The position numbers were made by a program, and so were the translations under genes. Of a stretch of DNA of 64,000 nucleotides, positions 36,202-48,648 are shown in pieces. The notes under the pieces were generated by a model. The model did no database searches and was not told where the DNA came from. It saw only the letters and a list, made by a program, of their open reading frames with translations. Each line of letters starts with the position of its first letter. Within the stretch, counting starts at the first letter, position 1. This DNA is from Voacanga thouarsii (lineage: Eukaryota > Streptophyta > Magnoliopsida > Gentianales > Apocynaceae). The stretch covers positions 6,891,501 through 6,955,500 of the forward strand of contig JANUWF010001176.1 of assembly GCA_026120185.1 (NCBI GenBank), given 5' to 3'.

Positions 36202-37310
36202 ATTTTTTTTTTTTTTTTCCCGTTATGAATAAAAAGCTAGTCATTGCACTAAATCAAATCAGTAGAAGGCAAAGAATTAGTTCCTTACCTGTAACACAGG
36301 ACTGCAGGGGGATCAAACTTCAAAGTAGGATGAATATCACCACAGTCCATTTAGCAAGATTATGCCCACTGTGGTTGCCAAGTCTGAGAGTGTGGACAAC
36401 TTGCCAACATGTTCTATCTAGAATGGCTCTGCCCTCATGCATCAAAGCCCTTCCTCTCCATTCTTCTGCTTCCACACATCCTTTTGATTGCTTGAATAAC
36501 ATTTAGTGTCACCTTCAAGGATAATTCTTTGATAATCAAATCTGTCTACAAATTTGAGAGCTTGGAGGGAAGCACTGGCTTCAGCCACATACACGTCACA
36601 GACATCAAAACTCCAACATCACCAGATGATTCCATATGATACAGGCAACTGTTGCCTTCCTTTGTGAAAAAATGCTGTATTGAAGTTCAGCTTCAAAGCT
36701 CTTCTGGAGGGTGCTCTCCATTCTTGGGTTATATAACCGGCTTTCCTTTTTAGGTGTCTACTCATGGGTGATTTCCAGTATTCAGACACTAATCTGTTTA
36801 CAGTCTTACCAACATCCTGCCAACCTTGTACTTGTTCACCATGCTGCATTTTGATCCTTGTCATCCATACTTGTTCAAAAGCTACAACTGCAAAGTTTAA
36901 TAGCTCCTCCTTTTCATCTATGCTTAAAGGAAACAGGTTGTCTGAGCATTTAACTTCCTGCCAATGAAAGAAAGCTTCAAGTCTCATCTGCCACTTTGAA
37001 TTCCACCATAGCATATTATCATAAGAGGGCATTCCAATTGAAGGTGCCATGTAGATTCAACACCATCACATGTAATGCATTCTTCACCAACACACTGTAC
37101 AAATCGTTTTAGCCTTTCATTTGTTGGTAGAACATTTGGCAACATTCTCCAAGGTAGGTGTTTATGACTATTGTAGAGACTTGACTTCCAAATCTGCTTC
37201 CAGAGCTTCCTAGGAATTGGGGGTTTTGTTGAGAATTTCTCCTTCTGGTTTACTCTATTAAGAGGGCTTAATAATCCCCTGACTTGGAGGGGAATCATAC
37301 AAGAGAGTGA
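36202..37310 (-). mobile_element. 5'-truncated LINE, minus strand
   Basis: On the minus strand: a zf-RVT block typical of plant non-LTR elements (37298-36990: KLWKQIWKSSLYNSHKHLPWR, LPTNERLKRF, CVGEECITCDGVESTWHLQLECP), then a linker and the start of an RNase H-like region (36760-36619: WRAPSRRALKLNFNTAF), whose remnants reach about 36300. A 16-18-base T run at 36202-36219 is the poly(A) tail on the minus strand. The reverse transcriptase proper is missing. Stops and frameshifts are present; no target duplication was found. Confidence 0.75.
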
Positions 37311-37399
37311 TTATGTGGATGCCAGAATATTAATTTTAAAAATGGCATGAGCAATCTCCGGAGGAAACAGATTATAGGTCAAGCCTCGATCCCAATCAA

Positions 37400-38935
37400 C
37401 AATGTTTTCATAACCGGACCGGTCATCGAACCGAAAAATTTACTGGTTCACAGTTTAATAGTCCAACCATAATTAGACCGTAATTGAACCGTAATTAAAC
37501 CGGTAATATTATAATTTAAAAATTAAAAATATATTTATTTTAAAAATAAAATTAATCAATAATATAGTGTAAACAATAAACAATCCCCTTAACAATTCTC
37601 CTTCACACCATTCCAAAGGTGTGGAATCAGAATGACATTACATAGCCATCTTGACTCCTCCATTTTAGACCCTTGCAATTCAATTTCCTCTGCAAAATCT
37701 GTTTTGCAACAACTCTCAAGTCTCAACAGTCAACACAATTACCTCACAAGTCACAACCAACTCAAATACAGCAATTGACCAATACAAATTAACCAGTAAA
37801 CTTCAACTCATTTGCTTAACTTTTATAGCACAAACCCAGTAACCAATCAACCATAACACAAGCTCAACATTTCACATCAAATACAGCTATAGAGATGTAC
37901 ACAAAACAAAAGAAAACTAGGCTTTCACACTACTGACTTCCCAACATTTCAAGAGCAAGTTATAAAACAACAATACAATCAGTGATTTGATAGCTCTCTT
38001 TTGGAGAGTAACAGGCAGCAATACAGTCACAGCAAACAAGAAATGCCAGTCAAGAAATGCCAAATAACACTTCTTCCCGTCCAAACAAGAAATGCCAGTT
38101 ATAGTAGCACCACACAAACACATAATTGAATGCCATACAGTCACAGCAAACAGGTAGCAATACACAGTGAATGAATTGAGTGCCATACAATTTGAGTGCC
38201 ATACGGCATACAGTCACAGCAAACAGAACCAAAGAAGCTTCCTCTCCTCTTTTGACTAACTGTCATTTGGACAGTGCAAGAAACTTAATAACTCCCGTCT
38301 TTACTCACCAAGATTCCAGTCTCCAGATACCAAACACAAAAGAAACAGAATAAAAGAGAAACAGTGCACGCAGGCTCAGCAACAGAAGTTAGAATAGTTA
38401 GATCAAATATTCTTAGAAGTTAAATAATGCACGCAGCAACAGAACAGAAGTCAAGAGAACAAGAAGAAACAGTCGGCCGATTTGGGACTGTGGAGCAAAA
38501 ATTGAAACCGAAAGAAGAAGAAGACAAGAGAACAAGAGAACAAGAGAAGTCAAAACATACCTCTTGTCTCCCGATTTGGGACGTCGGTGCAGAGGCGCTT
38601 CAGAGGCAGTGGTCGTCGGACGGAGCTGTGTCAAGAGAACAAGAAGAAATAGTTGGCCGATTTGGGACTGTGGAGCAAAAATGGAAACCGGCCGAAGAAG
38701 AAGACGAGAACAAGAAGAAAGAAACAATCTGAAATTGGCCGATTTCAATTTGGGGACGATTTCATTTTTTTTTAACTCAAAGGCCTCAAAATTTTATTGA
38801 ATTGCCTAATCTTGCCCCAAATTTGATTTAATTGCAAAATCTCAACCCCTTTTTTTTTTCAAACAGACCGCACGGTTTAAATAAGGATCGGCCAGTTCAC
38901 GGTTCAACCGGCCGGTCCAATCCGGCTTAAGCACT
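37400..38935. mobile_element. Probable hAT-like non-autonomous element
   Basis: The left end CAATGTTTTCATAACCGGAC, then CGGTCATCGAACCG, resembles a common plant repeat terminus. The right end (38860-38935: GGTTCAACCGGCCGGTCC then CGGCTTAAGCACT) is a diverged inverted counterpart. Inside are AT-rich ends and a repetitive core with a 180-bp tandem duplication. No transposase and no target duplication were found, so the boundaries are tentative. Confidence 0.4.
38451..38710. repeat. Tandem duplication with 180-bp period
   Basis: TCAAGAGAACAAGAAGAAA-AGT and the following CCGATTTGGGACTGTGGAGC recur at 38451-38530 and 38631-38710 with few changes. Confidence 0.75.
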
Positions 38936-39420
38936 CTACCACAGTAAGAGGACGTTGATAACATTTGGTGGGCATATTCTAGAAGGAAACCCAATAAATC
39001 AGTCTGGCCAGTTGGACCAATTCTTTTGCCAGTGGAAAATAGAAAAATAAGAGAAGAAGCTAATGTTACATCAGAAATTTGCAAGCAATGGCTTGATACA
39101 AAAAATCCAGGATCAGTTTTATATGTATCCATTGGCTCAGAATACAATCTCAGCACCTCAAATGATGCAAATAGCAACTGAATTAGAGGGCATAGAAAAT
39201 ACTTTATTTGGGTTGTTAGACCACCTCTGGGGCATAAGTACGAGGTTAGACACAAAAATATATTGTGGAAAAGATTGAATTCATAATGAAGAAAAAGAAT
39301 GAAGGCAACATAATGAAAATTAATGCTCTTAGGGCCAAGGAGAAGATCCAAAATGCCAGCAAAGATGAAGAAACTCTGAAGAGATCTTCCGTCACAGATG
39401 AATTTTGCTGTGAGCAAACT
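38936..39420 (+). pseudogene. UGT92A-like glycosyltransferase pseudogene
   Basis: Middle part of a relative of the gene at 4749-6239. Readable pieces: DNIWWAYSRRK and SVWPVGPILLPVENRK (about 38958-39050), WLDTKNPGSVLYVSIGS (about 39090-39140), then in the next frame QNTISAPQMMQIATELEG (about 39137-39190), then WVVRPPLGHKY joined directly to EVRHKNIVEKIEFIMKK (about 39241-39300). The stretch between the last two, about 100 residues in the intact gene and including the whole 44-residue PSPG box, is absent. At least two frameshifts occur. The N-terminal half is missing; its left edge coincides with the end of the hAT-like repeat. Non-functional. Confidence 0.85.
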
Positions 39421-40967
39421 TAATGAGACCGAAGGCAAAATAGAAAGAGGGGGGGTTCATAATTTGCCAACAGAGGGAGGGAATGATAGAGACAGAAACT
39501 TCCAATAATACCTCTGCCACGGTGCTCTTTTTTTAAAAAAATCTTTTCCCCTAAGAGTTCATTACTTCAAAAAGCACATAAAAGCAATATAAAAAAGCTC
39601 CTAGAAAATGCCTAAAAGTCTATCCAAGAGCATGGACAGTCTAATCCAAAAGAAAATGTGAGAGGAAAAGAACTCTTGAACACAAAATATTGGACATAAC
39701 AATGCTCTTACGGCTATACTATTACTGGCTTCCTCAAATAAAGACAATGGGGATTTTCGGCTAAACTATTACTGGTTTCTTCATATAAGACAACGGGAAT
39801 TTTTCCTCTAACTAAAGGAGGACCAAATGCTTTTATTTTGCCTATTCCGATCTTTAATTTTTATTCTTAAAGAGGACGAAGGAGTAAAGTACCCTAATAG
39901 ATATATAAGCCATCAAGAAAAGAACACATGCAGTACACAAGTTAATCTTCAGCTCTAGGACAGATTTTCAACATTTTGGAGTCTTATAAATCTTCTCAAA
40001 TACCCACCCACCCCAAGCAGAAAATATGACATTTTTCTCCTTCTTATAAAAATACAAAACGTACAAGAGTGAAGTACATGATTCAATCAAGAATCCAATT
40101 GTTTAGTTTTCAACACAAGCAAATTGGAAAATTTTTGCTCACAAGGAGGAGCCCGACATCATGCCACTTGTGGTCAACAGTAGATGACGGTAGGAAATCT
40201 CTTGACAAAGTAGAATGGTTCTACTGTCAAACTAATATATTGTTTTCAGCTTATAAACCTTTACGCAACAGACAGAGAACTGGAAATAAGCATTAAATAC
40301 TACCAGAGAAAAACAGAGAAAGTATGTGCATGCATAAGTGTTTCAAATTTTCCCAAGGTTCCAGTTCTCATAAATATGCAATAGCTTAATCTAAGGGTAC
40401 ACATACTACAGCATTCGAAAGTAATCTACACATTGCCAATTTGTAAGAAGGAATATGCTTAAATCACATAGCATTATCTTGCCTAAAGTTAATGAACATA
40501 GATCAAAACATTCAAGGTAGATATTGTTGAAATTAAGTACTGGCCATATGTACAAAAATATTCATGGATAGATGAAGCAGATTGTCCATAGGAAAAGAAT
40601 TAACAAAAAGCAAAGGGGAAAAAAAACCAATACAGCAATCAGGATAATGGAGAGTTTCTCCCAACATTCCATAAGAAACTAGTTGAAACACTTGTTGAAG
40701 AGACCGCACAAAGCACCAGCATCTTGAGGGTTTAAAGCATTTCACATGGCTCCAGAATCCCAGGAATTGCAGGCGGGTAAGAAACTGATCCTGATTTTAT
40801 TATCAGATCAGCTTTTGAGACAAAAGTTTTTTAACTCATTAAGAACAGAGCACTTCAGCTAACATCTAGTTCCACATCAAGTTATAGTGCTTGATCCATT
40901 GATAGCATCTGATATTGCTTGCAACTCATAGTTCTGCTATATAGATATGCAATCACATTTCACAGCA
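39421..40967. other. Intergenic, plus probable 3' UTR of the APO gene
   Basis: No gene seen. The part just left of 40968 is the likely 3' UTR of the minus-strand APO gene. Short frames here show no family resemblance. Confidence 0.45.
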
Positions 40968-42618
40968 TCACACAACCAGTTTTTCTTCATCCACGTCAGG
41001 CACCACCACATCCTGTCTCATCAAACTCATGTAATTTTCTCCAACTCGAGCTCCAGCTTGTGCAAACAGTTCCACCACTGCAGGCAACTTCCCATAGTAT
41101 CTTTTCAAAGCGTCCACGAGAATACCAGTCCAATGATCGCGAACATGCCAGACGTACACAGGAGGAACAAAATCATCAATTGTTGCCTCTTGCCAAGCAT
41201 GTTGTCCATCCCTCATTTGGTGCTTGAATGCCTGGCACTGCCTTACCCTGTGACCCTTGGGCCCAACTTGCACCTCAGGGCAATATCCACATGTTTGAAC
41301 AGCATACTTCTGCATAAGTCTAAAAGCTCCAGAGCGCATCTTTTCCCATGCTTCCATACCTCTTATTGCTAACTCTGAAAAAACATTAGTGTGTTATTGA
41401 ACATGCAGTAAAGATTTGATGGTTAAGCAATACAAAGTGGAATAACTTAGATAGAAGACAGTTAGGCAAACCTTTTATATCATCAGAAAGCAAATCTGGA
41501 CATTTCTGAACCCCACTAAACTCCCTTGGGCTCTGCCAAAATCCAAAGGCATTTATGTTTTTTACAGATGCTTCATCCTTCGGGAACCTCTTCTCAAAAT
41601 CTATCAACCTCCCTGCAACACGATAAACAGGAAACTCTCTCCTTCTAGTTGAGTACTCAGGCATGTTAACCCCCGCTTGAATACACAATTCTACAATTGC
41701 TGGAATCCGATCTACCTCAAGCCGTTCATTATGAGACACTGCTCTCCCCAATCTGTCATACAGATGAAAAGACTCCACTACAGGCAAGATATGTTCAAGC
41801 CCCCCTCTTTCCCAAGTATGCACTTTGCTTTTCTGACTGCCACTCACATCACAGGTTCTAAAATTATGAGGGACATTACCTATATGAATTTCTCCACACA
41901 ACCTGCAAAAAAAGAGACATCCATGTCATTTAAGACATCAACACTCAACTGTCTAACAACAAAAATTGACAATACGAAACCTTTGGGTAAACATATAAAT
42001 CAGCAACATTACCCAGTAACAGAAAATAACTACACTTCAGTCTAACCAATAGCTACTGTAAACGTTGAAAGGCCTTACAGCGAAGATGTTTGCACACTCT
42101 CCTTTTCCTTAAAACAGAGCCTTATGAAAAGTTTTCATTAGAGGGTCATTTTTCCACAAAGATATCCTAATTATCTTATTTCCATTATCATCACCAGAAA
42201 CCAATATGGTCGAATGGACAATGCAACTCTCAAACAACATAAATACTGCTGAAATCCTACTATATCTTTACCTGCAGTAATGAATAGGAATGTTGTCAGC
42301 AACCTTGGAAGCACAAGAGAATAATTCAGTTCTGGCAAATAAAACTTGGTGAGCAACTGGAACTAACGCCTTAACCAACAATCCATTCCCAGGAGGACTC
42401 AAAGTAGCCTCTTGCACCGAAATTCGCTCTTTCTTCTCCAATCTGGCTCTTCGTTTAAGTTCATTAATGTTCGTTACCCATGGCTTCCGCTCGGACCTCT
42501 TCAACTTTCTAGGCAGCTCTACAGAGCCCAAGCCAGACTCAGCCGCCGACCCAGTTGAGAAAAGCGCAAATCTTGCATCAAGATTCCGTAAAATAGCTTG
42601 CACCCTTCTAGGAAACAT
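40968..42618 (-). CDS. APO3: APO protein, probably APO3 (organellar RNA-binding)
   Basis: Plant-specific APO (ACCUMULATION OF PHOTOSYSTEM ONE) family; members bind RNA and support splicing or iron-sulphur complex assembly in organelles. Exons on the minus strand: 42618-42272, 41902-41472, 41374-40968, all with GT-AG borders and phases that join (AG/G for Arg, G/AG for Glu). Product 394 aa, close to Arabidopsis APO3. The Arg-rich N-terminus MFPRRVQAILRNLDARF looks like a mitochondrial presequence. First APO domain: PPGNGLLVKALVPVAHQV, then CxxC at 115-118 and GEIHIGNVPHNFRTC. Second: CGYCPEVQVGPKGHRVRQC with CxxC at 288-291. A 5'-UTR intron is likely: an acceptor TTGATTGCAG lies just before the ATG and a possible donor near 42750. 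The choice of APO3 over other APO members is from memory of KRSERKPWVTNINELKRRAR-like wording. The gene looks intact. Confidence 0.85.
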
Positions 42619-42759
42619 TGCTTGCTGCTGCAATCAACCTGAGTTAGGATTTGAAGGCTAATACCATTTTCCCATATATTTCCTTTCACAGAGGCATTTC
42701 GACAAACAGTTAGTTTGAGAAAAGTAAACACATATGATTATCAGAGAACCTGCCGCGAA

Positions 42760-44375
42760 TTGAAGCAAATATTAAACCTCTGATTCAGCAAGAACAACAA
42801 TGAAGTCGGCCAAAATTCTTAAACGGGTTGTTGAAAAGTCGCTGAAGTTTTCCGCTGGAGCAGTGTTCAGAGTTCTAACCTCAGCAGGCTAAATAAAGAG
42901 CGGTTACAAAGTATTTACGGTGGACGCATGCAGTTGGGCTGGGCAGCATATTGCGCACCATTTTTTTTTTTTTTTAAACTTCCTTTTTCTGTTTTTAGCC
43001 CTCATGATGAGATCCTACTCAGTAATTTCGAGAATTCTTGTGTTTTTAAATTACGTGCCATTTTGTAAAATTAAAAATTATATTTATTATTTTTATTTTA
43101 TTAAATTATAAGTAACATTATTAGATTTAATTTTTAAATTTTATAATAATTCTATAATTTCTAATAAAGTAATTCAATTTTTTTCCTAAAAACTATAGGA
43201 ATGTTAGTTTTCTTAATCTATATAATTTATATAAATTATCATATTACTCTCTTTATTTTAAAATATATGTCACCATTATACAAAGTATACAAATTATGAA
43301 ACTTTTAATATTTATAAAATTTTTAAAAAATAAATTTGAATTGTTTACATTAAAAATTATAAAATAGAAATAAACTAATATTATGATTTAATAAAATAAT
43401 AAATTATAAAAATATAATTAAAAAATATTAAATATATTTTTATTTTATAACATAATAAATAATTTAAAATACAAACAAAATCTCGATAATTATTTTGATG
43501 TACTTGTTTTTGTTGCAAGGAAGGCTGTGGTCCAAGATCCAATGACCAATCGTTAGATGACACAAAGGGTCACGGGTATCGATGGTCAAGAAAAAGTCAC
43601 CTTGAATTGTGAAACCTGGCTACCAAATATTTCTTTTATCTCATAATATAAATAGTTAAAAATTATTTTTATTGTCTCAAATTATAAATTATTAGAGACC
43701 TTTCAAGAATATTTTTAAACTATTTTTACATTTTGTCATTATTTATTGTTCTCTTTTCTTCTCTTTCTCTCTCATCTTTTCTTTTATTTTTAAAACATTT
43801 AAATATGGGTACTTTAGGAAGAAAAAAATATAAAATCACTTTATTTTTAAGAATCGTAATATGTGTGAAATTAAGTCAAATAACTTATATTATAGGATGG
43901 AGGGAATAGCTAATATTTGTTTCCTGTTTCATAGGATAAAAATACCGCCCCCCCCCTCTCTCTCTCTCTCAAAATAAATTGAGCCAAGCTTTTCTTGTTT
44001 ATCACAATTACAACTAATCTAAATAAGTCTAAACATATTGTGAATTTGATTCAAAATAGAATTATAAAATAAATTATAAAAAATTATAAAGTAAAGAAAT
44101 TATAATAAATAAAAAATTAAGAGAATTACTAAAATTGATTCGAATTCATGTACTGTTATTTTATATAAGGCTATTATTTATAAAAGGTAAGATGTATCAT
44201 CTTAAATGATAAAAAATAAATATAATAAATATAATTTTATCTTATATATATAATTAATAATTTTAAAAAAGTGAACAGTTGCATTTATCTTGTGGGAAAA
44301 TGAATAATCTTGAAAACTAAACATTCACATCTATCTTTTAGATAAATGGATAATATCTGAAAATAAACAACTACT
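42760..44375. other. Upstream region of APO gene and AT-rich spacer
   Basis: No gene seen. The minus-strand promoter of the APO gene should lie near 42850-43000. A C-run with a CT microsatellite lies at about 43949-43970. The TACTCTCTTTATTTTAAAAT phrase at about 43246 resembles one end of a Stowaway element without a partner. Confidence 0.4.
43629..43908. mobile_element. Degraded Stowaway-type MITE (possible)
   Basis: The right end read inwards, CTATTCCCTCCATCCTATAA then TATAAGT, is the Stowaway/mariner signature. The left end (CTTTTATCTCATAATATAAA) is a weak inverted match. About 280 bp with AT-rich content. Confidence 0.45.
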
Positions 44376-44379
44376 TTTT

Positions 44380-45176
44380 ATCTTATTGATTTCATAACAC
44401 TTCCCATTAGATATTCATTTTTAAAATTTTGAAAATGTTTCATTAAAAACTTTCATAGGAAGAAAATACCCTATGAGATAAAAACATAATGAATGAAAAG
44501 AGTAGACTTTCCATTCTTTGAGGGAGCAATGCCTTGTTAAAAACCTGATCAAGTAAAAACCCAATGGAATAAAACATTAGTTAGGAAAAAAGAGTGCAAC
44601 GTATATATACTTCCCCTCTTAATAGTATCATTCAAGATGATTTCATATCTTTCAACCGACGTATCCTAATTTTATATACTAATTAATTTTTTAAATACAG
44701 CAATTGGCAACGTCTTAATAAATAAATTTGTCAAATTACCATGTAATTGAATCTATTACACATATATTTCACTTCTCTTTTAGAATTCATGAGTAAAGAA
44801 AAATTTTGGTAAAATATACTTTGTCATATCACCTTTAATATATCCTCCTTCAATTAAGTCATACAAGTTACATTACTCTCATAAAGAAGAGTTGGAATTT
44901 ATTTCTCATAGGATAAACCACACTCAAATATAATGGATCATTGATCTCAACCACATATATTCACTGCTTGCCTCATGGATAACTATAATTTTACCATGAT
45001 TAGAAGAAGTGGATGCTATAGATTGTTTTATAAAATGTCATGATATAAGAGTACCATCATGTATAATAAATAGTCAATTTGAGAACGTAGTTTATATGGA
45101 TCAAATGGATATCCAAATTTACATAACCAATCAATATTAGGTTGATTTTATTTGAATAAAACAATTCGAGATTACT
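44380..45176 (-). pseudogene. Copia-2 element, RNase H/3' part
   Basis: Read on the minus strand this is the RNase H end and downstream region of a Ty1/copia polyprotein with many stops and indels. The nucleotide order matches a very common plant copia type: a CATGATATAAGAGTACCATC-like block, then a GTCATACAAGTTACATTACT block, then CAATTGGCAACGTCTTAATA, then the 3' leader and LTR remnants near 44480-44600. The element is cut at 45176 by a gypsy-type LTR and resumes near 62130. Confidence 0.65.
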
Positions 45177-47987
45177 TGTAACATCCCATCTACCTACGTA
45201 ATCTAAAATAGGTCAGAGATGTCACCCCATCCCCTAGACAAGGGATCTTTATGATAAGAAAATCAAAGAAAACTCAAAACTTCAAAAAAAAAATATGAAA
45301 CCAAAAATTATTACAATCCTCAAAACTTATACAAAGTACTCAAATAAAGATAACATCCAAACCAAAAGTCCAAGAGACAAACAATTGGTCATTGTATAAC
45401 ATAAACTTCAAGTCTTGAGTCATCCAACCTTATCAGAGTTCAAAGTTCCCTAAAACTATAATTTCAAAAATAGTGTGAGATAATATATCTCAATAAATTC
45501 CGTATATGTTGGGCTTAGTAAAACTTATTCATGATGCATGCAAAAGTAAAGTATCAAAAGTTTGAAAGTGAATAAAATATGCCTTCTTCACAATCGTATT
45601 TTCATGTACCAAAAAGGTACTCTTAAGTAAGTGTTCGTGAAGTGAAGTGTATGCAAAGTATTTTGTTTGGAAAGAATTTTCAACAATTGAGTAAATTAAG
45701 TTTCAAATAAAATTTCCAAGCTACACTTAGAAAATCTTGTCAAAATCCATTCAACAATTTCACATATTTCCAACATTTGAATGTTGTTGTTCATGTTGGC
45801 GGAGTATCAATATTTTAGTATATGTATGGTGAATAGGCAAAGAGGTAACTCCTACCCCGAAGGTGTAGCACATGCAACTCCAAACTATCCGGTAAATTCA
45901 TATCCCATCGAATGAGATTCTCTTCCTTCTCTCAGTCAAACCCAATTCGACTGTCCCATGTCTAGTCGTTGGTTCCTCTATAAGTCATCATTAGTTGAGA
46001 ACCGACTCAACCACCAAGCACTGGCACCCTGGTTGGAAAGGGTCAGCCTTCTGAAGACAGTCAATCTACCAGAAGTCGCCCACAGACTAACATAAGCTAG
46101 TGCATGTAGCTTTGTCCCTATTAAGTACTCAACGTCATCATTTTGACATCACACAAAAGCTCCCACAGCATATTTTCTACAAGATTAGCTCAATATATTT
46201 CCAAATAATGTGTTTCAAATCATACAAAGATTTTCAGAAAGTATGGTTTCAAAATCAACATTTTGAATACAAGTGTTCATAATTAAATGAGTCACACGCT
46301 TGTATGAGGCATGCTATAATTTTTGAAAATATATGTATGAACATAAATTCATAATGAAATATTCAAAACAAATCTCAGAGTTTGATTCGTGACTCCTTAA
46401 TCATGTTGGACAAATTTAAAAAATTTTCAAAATTAGAAAGTTTCCAAAAGTAGCTCATATTCAAATATTTCATAAATGTAATGACAACTTACCTTGTTTC
46501 CAAACTTAGTGTCGAAACTCTGATAAGTCAGTCCTTGCCTTGATATTCTCCCAATTTTATCAAAATGTGTATAAATCAATTATAAATGCTATCTAAGTCT
46601 ACTCAAGAAAATATAAACTCATGTCTCTAACTTCACACCATAAGCATGTCATGTTCATCATATAGTTTGTTTTGTCTAAAGAAAAACACCAAAGGGCAGT
46701 AGGCATACTCTTCCTATTCTTATTACTTAAGGCTTATAGACATCCCTATGCAAATATACAATTTACCCCTAGGCATATATCATGAAAATATAGTCAAATT
46801 TAACAATTCCCATTAAAACCCTAAGCACTCTACAGCTTCCAACATACATAATCTTTGGTTTTCAAGATAAAACCCATACTTGCCCTTACCTGAATGATCT
46901 CAAATTTTGCAGGCATAAAGTTGGAAAAAAATACAATAAAAAAATCCCACAAATAACATCCACATTAAGTTATAGTAATTTTTGTTTGCAAACTGCTCAA
47001 ATTTGTCTCAAATTAGTGGTATGAAAAGATAAATTAAGAACTTTAAATATTGAAGTCGTTTCCCCCCCCCAACTTTCCCAGTTGAATAGAGCACACATCC
47101 TACTATATTTTCACCCATGCCACCCTTAAAAATCATAGTCAAATCATATTACAAAATAGACTAAAAAATAATGCACAGTAAATACCCAAAATTTAGTCTT
47201 CTTGATTTTCTGCCTTGTATAATATTCTGCAATTAAATTCAATAGTTTCTAGCACATATTCTTATATAAAGACATCATAATCATGTACAGAAACAAGTTA
47301 CATTTTGGCATTTAAAAAATACATGGATTTCTGTACTTTCTTGAAGCCTAACGACAACATGGCATACAACAACAAAATTTTCCAACAACATACATATATC
47401 TTTCATATGTCAGGATTCATTTTCTCAAGAAAATTGGATCCTAACACATATGAGGGAGTGACAAAATCAAGAAAGCTTACTCCTTTTCAAGATCCAATCA
47501 AGAATCATGTAAGATCTCATATTCAAAAGTTGTAAAATTTCTACATTACATGCTCAACTTTAACTAATATAAAAGATAATTTCTTTCTTCAAAACTCCTT
47601 TGGAAAATAACTTCTTTTTACAAGATCATCAAGAAAAGACTCGGATGATATCAATACACACCAGCATTTACTACAACACACAAGAACTAACCATGTAAAA
47701 GTTAAAAGCTTACAGCTTGAAGGAACATCATGTCAGCAGTCTTGTAGGAAAGGGAAAAAGTGGGACTTTTATTTACCTCTTAAGGCAAAAAATGCGTTGA
47801 ACTCCTAGGCATTGATGTTCAACTTCTGCTTAATTATTTGAATGTAAAATCCTTAAAGATGTTGAAGGAAGATTCCATGGTTTTGTGAAGAGATGAGTGG
47901 CAACCAACTCCTAGACTAGGTTTTCAGTTTTCTTTGAGAGGAAAAGGAAGAAGGTCGTAAGTTCTTGGAAAGGGAATGAAAGGTGGC
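45177..47987 (-). mobile_element. Gypsy-type LTR copy ii, first segment
   Basis: Begins TGTAACATCCCATCTACC; its reverse complement ends GGGATGTTACA as in copies i and iii. Homologous to copy i over about 45177-46080. It is interrupted at 47987 by copy iii and continues at 51520-52302 and probably from 61945. Summing its segments gives about 3.7 kb, near the 3.5 kb of copy iii. It carries no coding genes; the frames at 46100-47535 are not genes. Confidence 0.65.
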
Positions 47988-48324
47988 TGTAATACCCTGA
48001 CCAAATATCACCTTTAGCTTGTGGGAAAAAGTATGCATGGCATAACATTCTGATGGTGCAAAAAGGTTTTTAAAGCATTTATATATAAATACATATATAT
48101 GTGAGTATGTTCAATGTTTGCTTATGAAAATTTGAAATGTTTTCATGAATATATATATTTGCTTTTATATCTTGTGGCTAAGTCTTAGTGTGGATGATCT
48201 TTACTTATTAGATTAGCTAAGAGTTTTGCTAGAAGTTTTATTTGGTACATGGATTTTCATATGGTAATATTAAAGGTTGAGAGTTAGGGATAAGTTAATT
48301 TGATTGAGAAATAAGAACACAAGA

Positions 48325-48394
48325 GTTATTGTGGCTTGGTGGTTAAAGTTGAGAGATTATTCTTTAGTGACCTGGGTTCGAATCCTAACTCTTG
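48325..48394 (+). other. tRNA-like sequence in gypsy LTR copy iii
   Basis: GTGGCTTGGTGGTTAA (48331-48346) fits an A box, and GGGTTCGAATCCT (48374-48386) is a near-perfect B box at tRNA-like spacing, followed by a T run (48401-48407). No proper acceptor stem is visible. It may be an internal pol III promoter relic, a SINE head or a tRNA pseudogene. Confidence 0.5.
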
Positions 48395-48608
48395 TTAAAT
48401 CTTTTTTTATTCCCATTTTCTCTTCTCTTGGCTGAAATTCCATACTAGCCGCCATCTTGGAGTCTATCTCCTAAGATTTAGGAGAGTATTTATCTTGGAA
48501 TTAAAGTGAAAAAATCATAAAAATTATTCAGAGTTATAAATATATTCTAAATATAAGTATTATCTACACAAGGAAAATGTTTAGTATTTATAATTTGATT
48601 TCTATAAG

Positions 48609-48646
<38 letters not shown>
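48609..48646. repeat. (AT)n microsatellite
   Basis: About 19 uninterrupted AT repeats. Confidence 0.9.

Positions 48647-48648
<2 letters not shown>

Noticed and set aside
38842..39438. 198-codon open frame on the minus strand
   Set aside because: It is the antisense shadow of the UGT pseudogene and shows no protein family features.
48325..48394. Functional tRNA gene
   Set aside because: Boxes are present but the cloverleaf arms and acceptor stem do not form.
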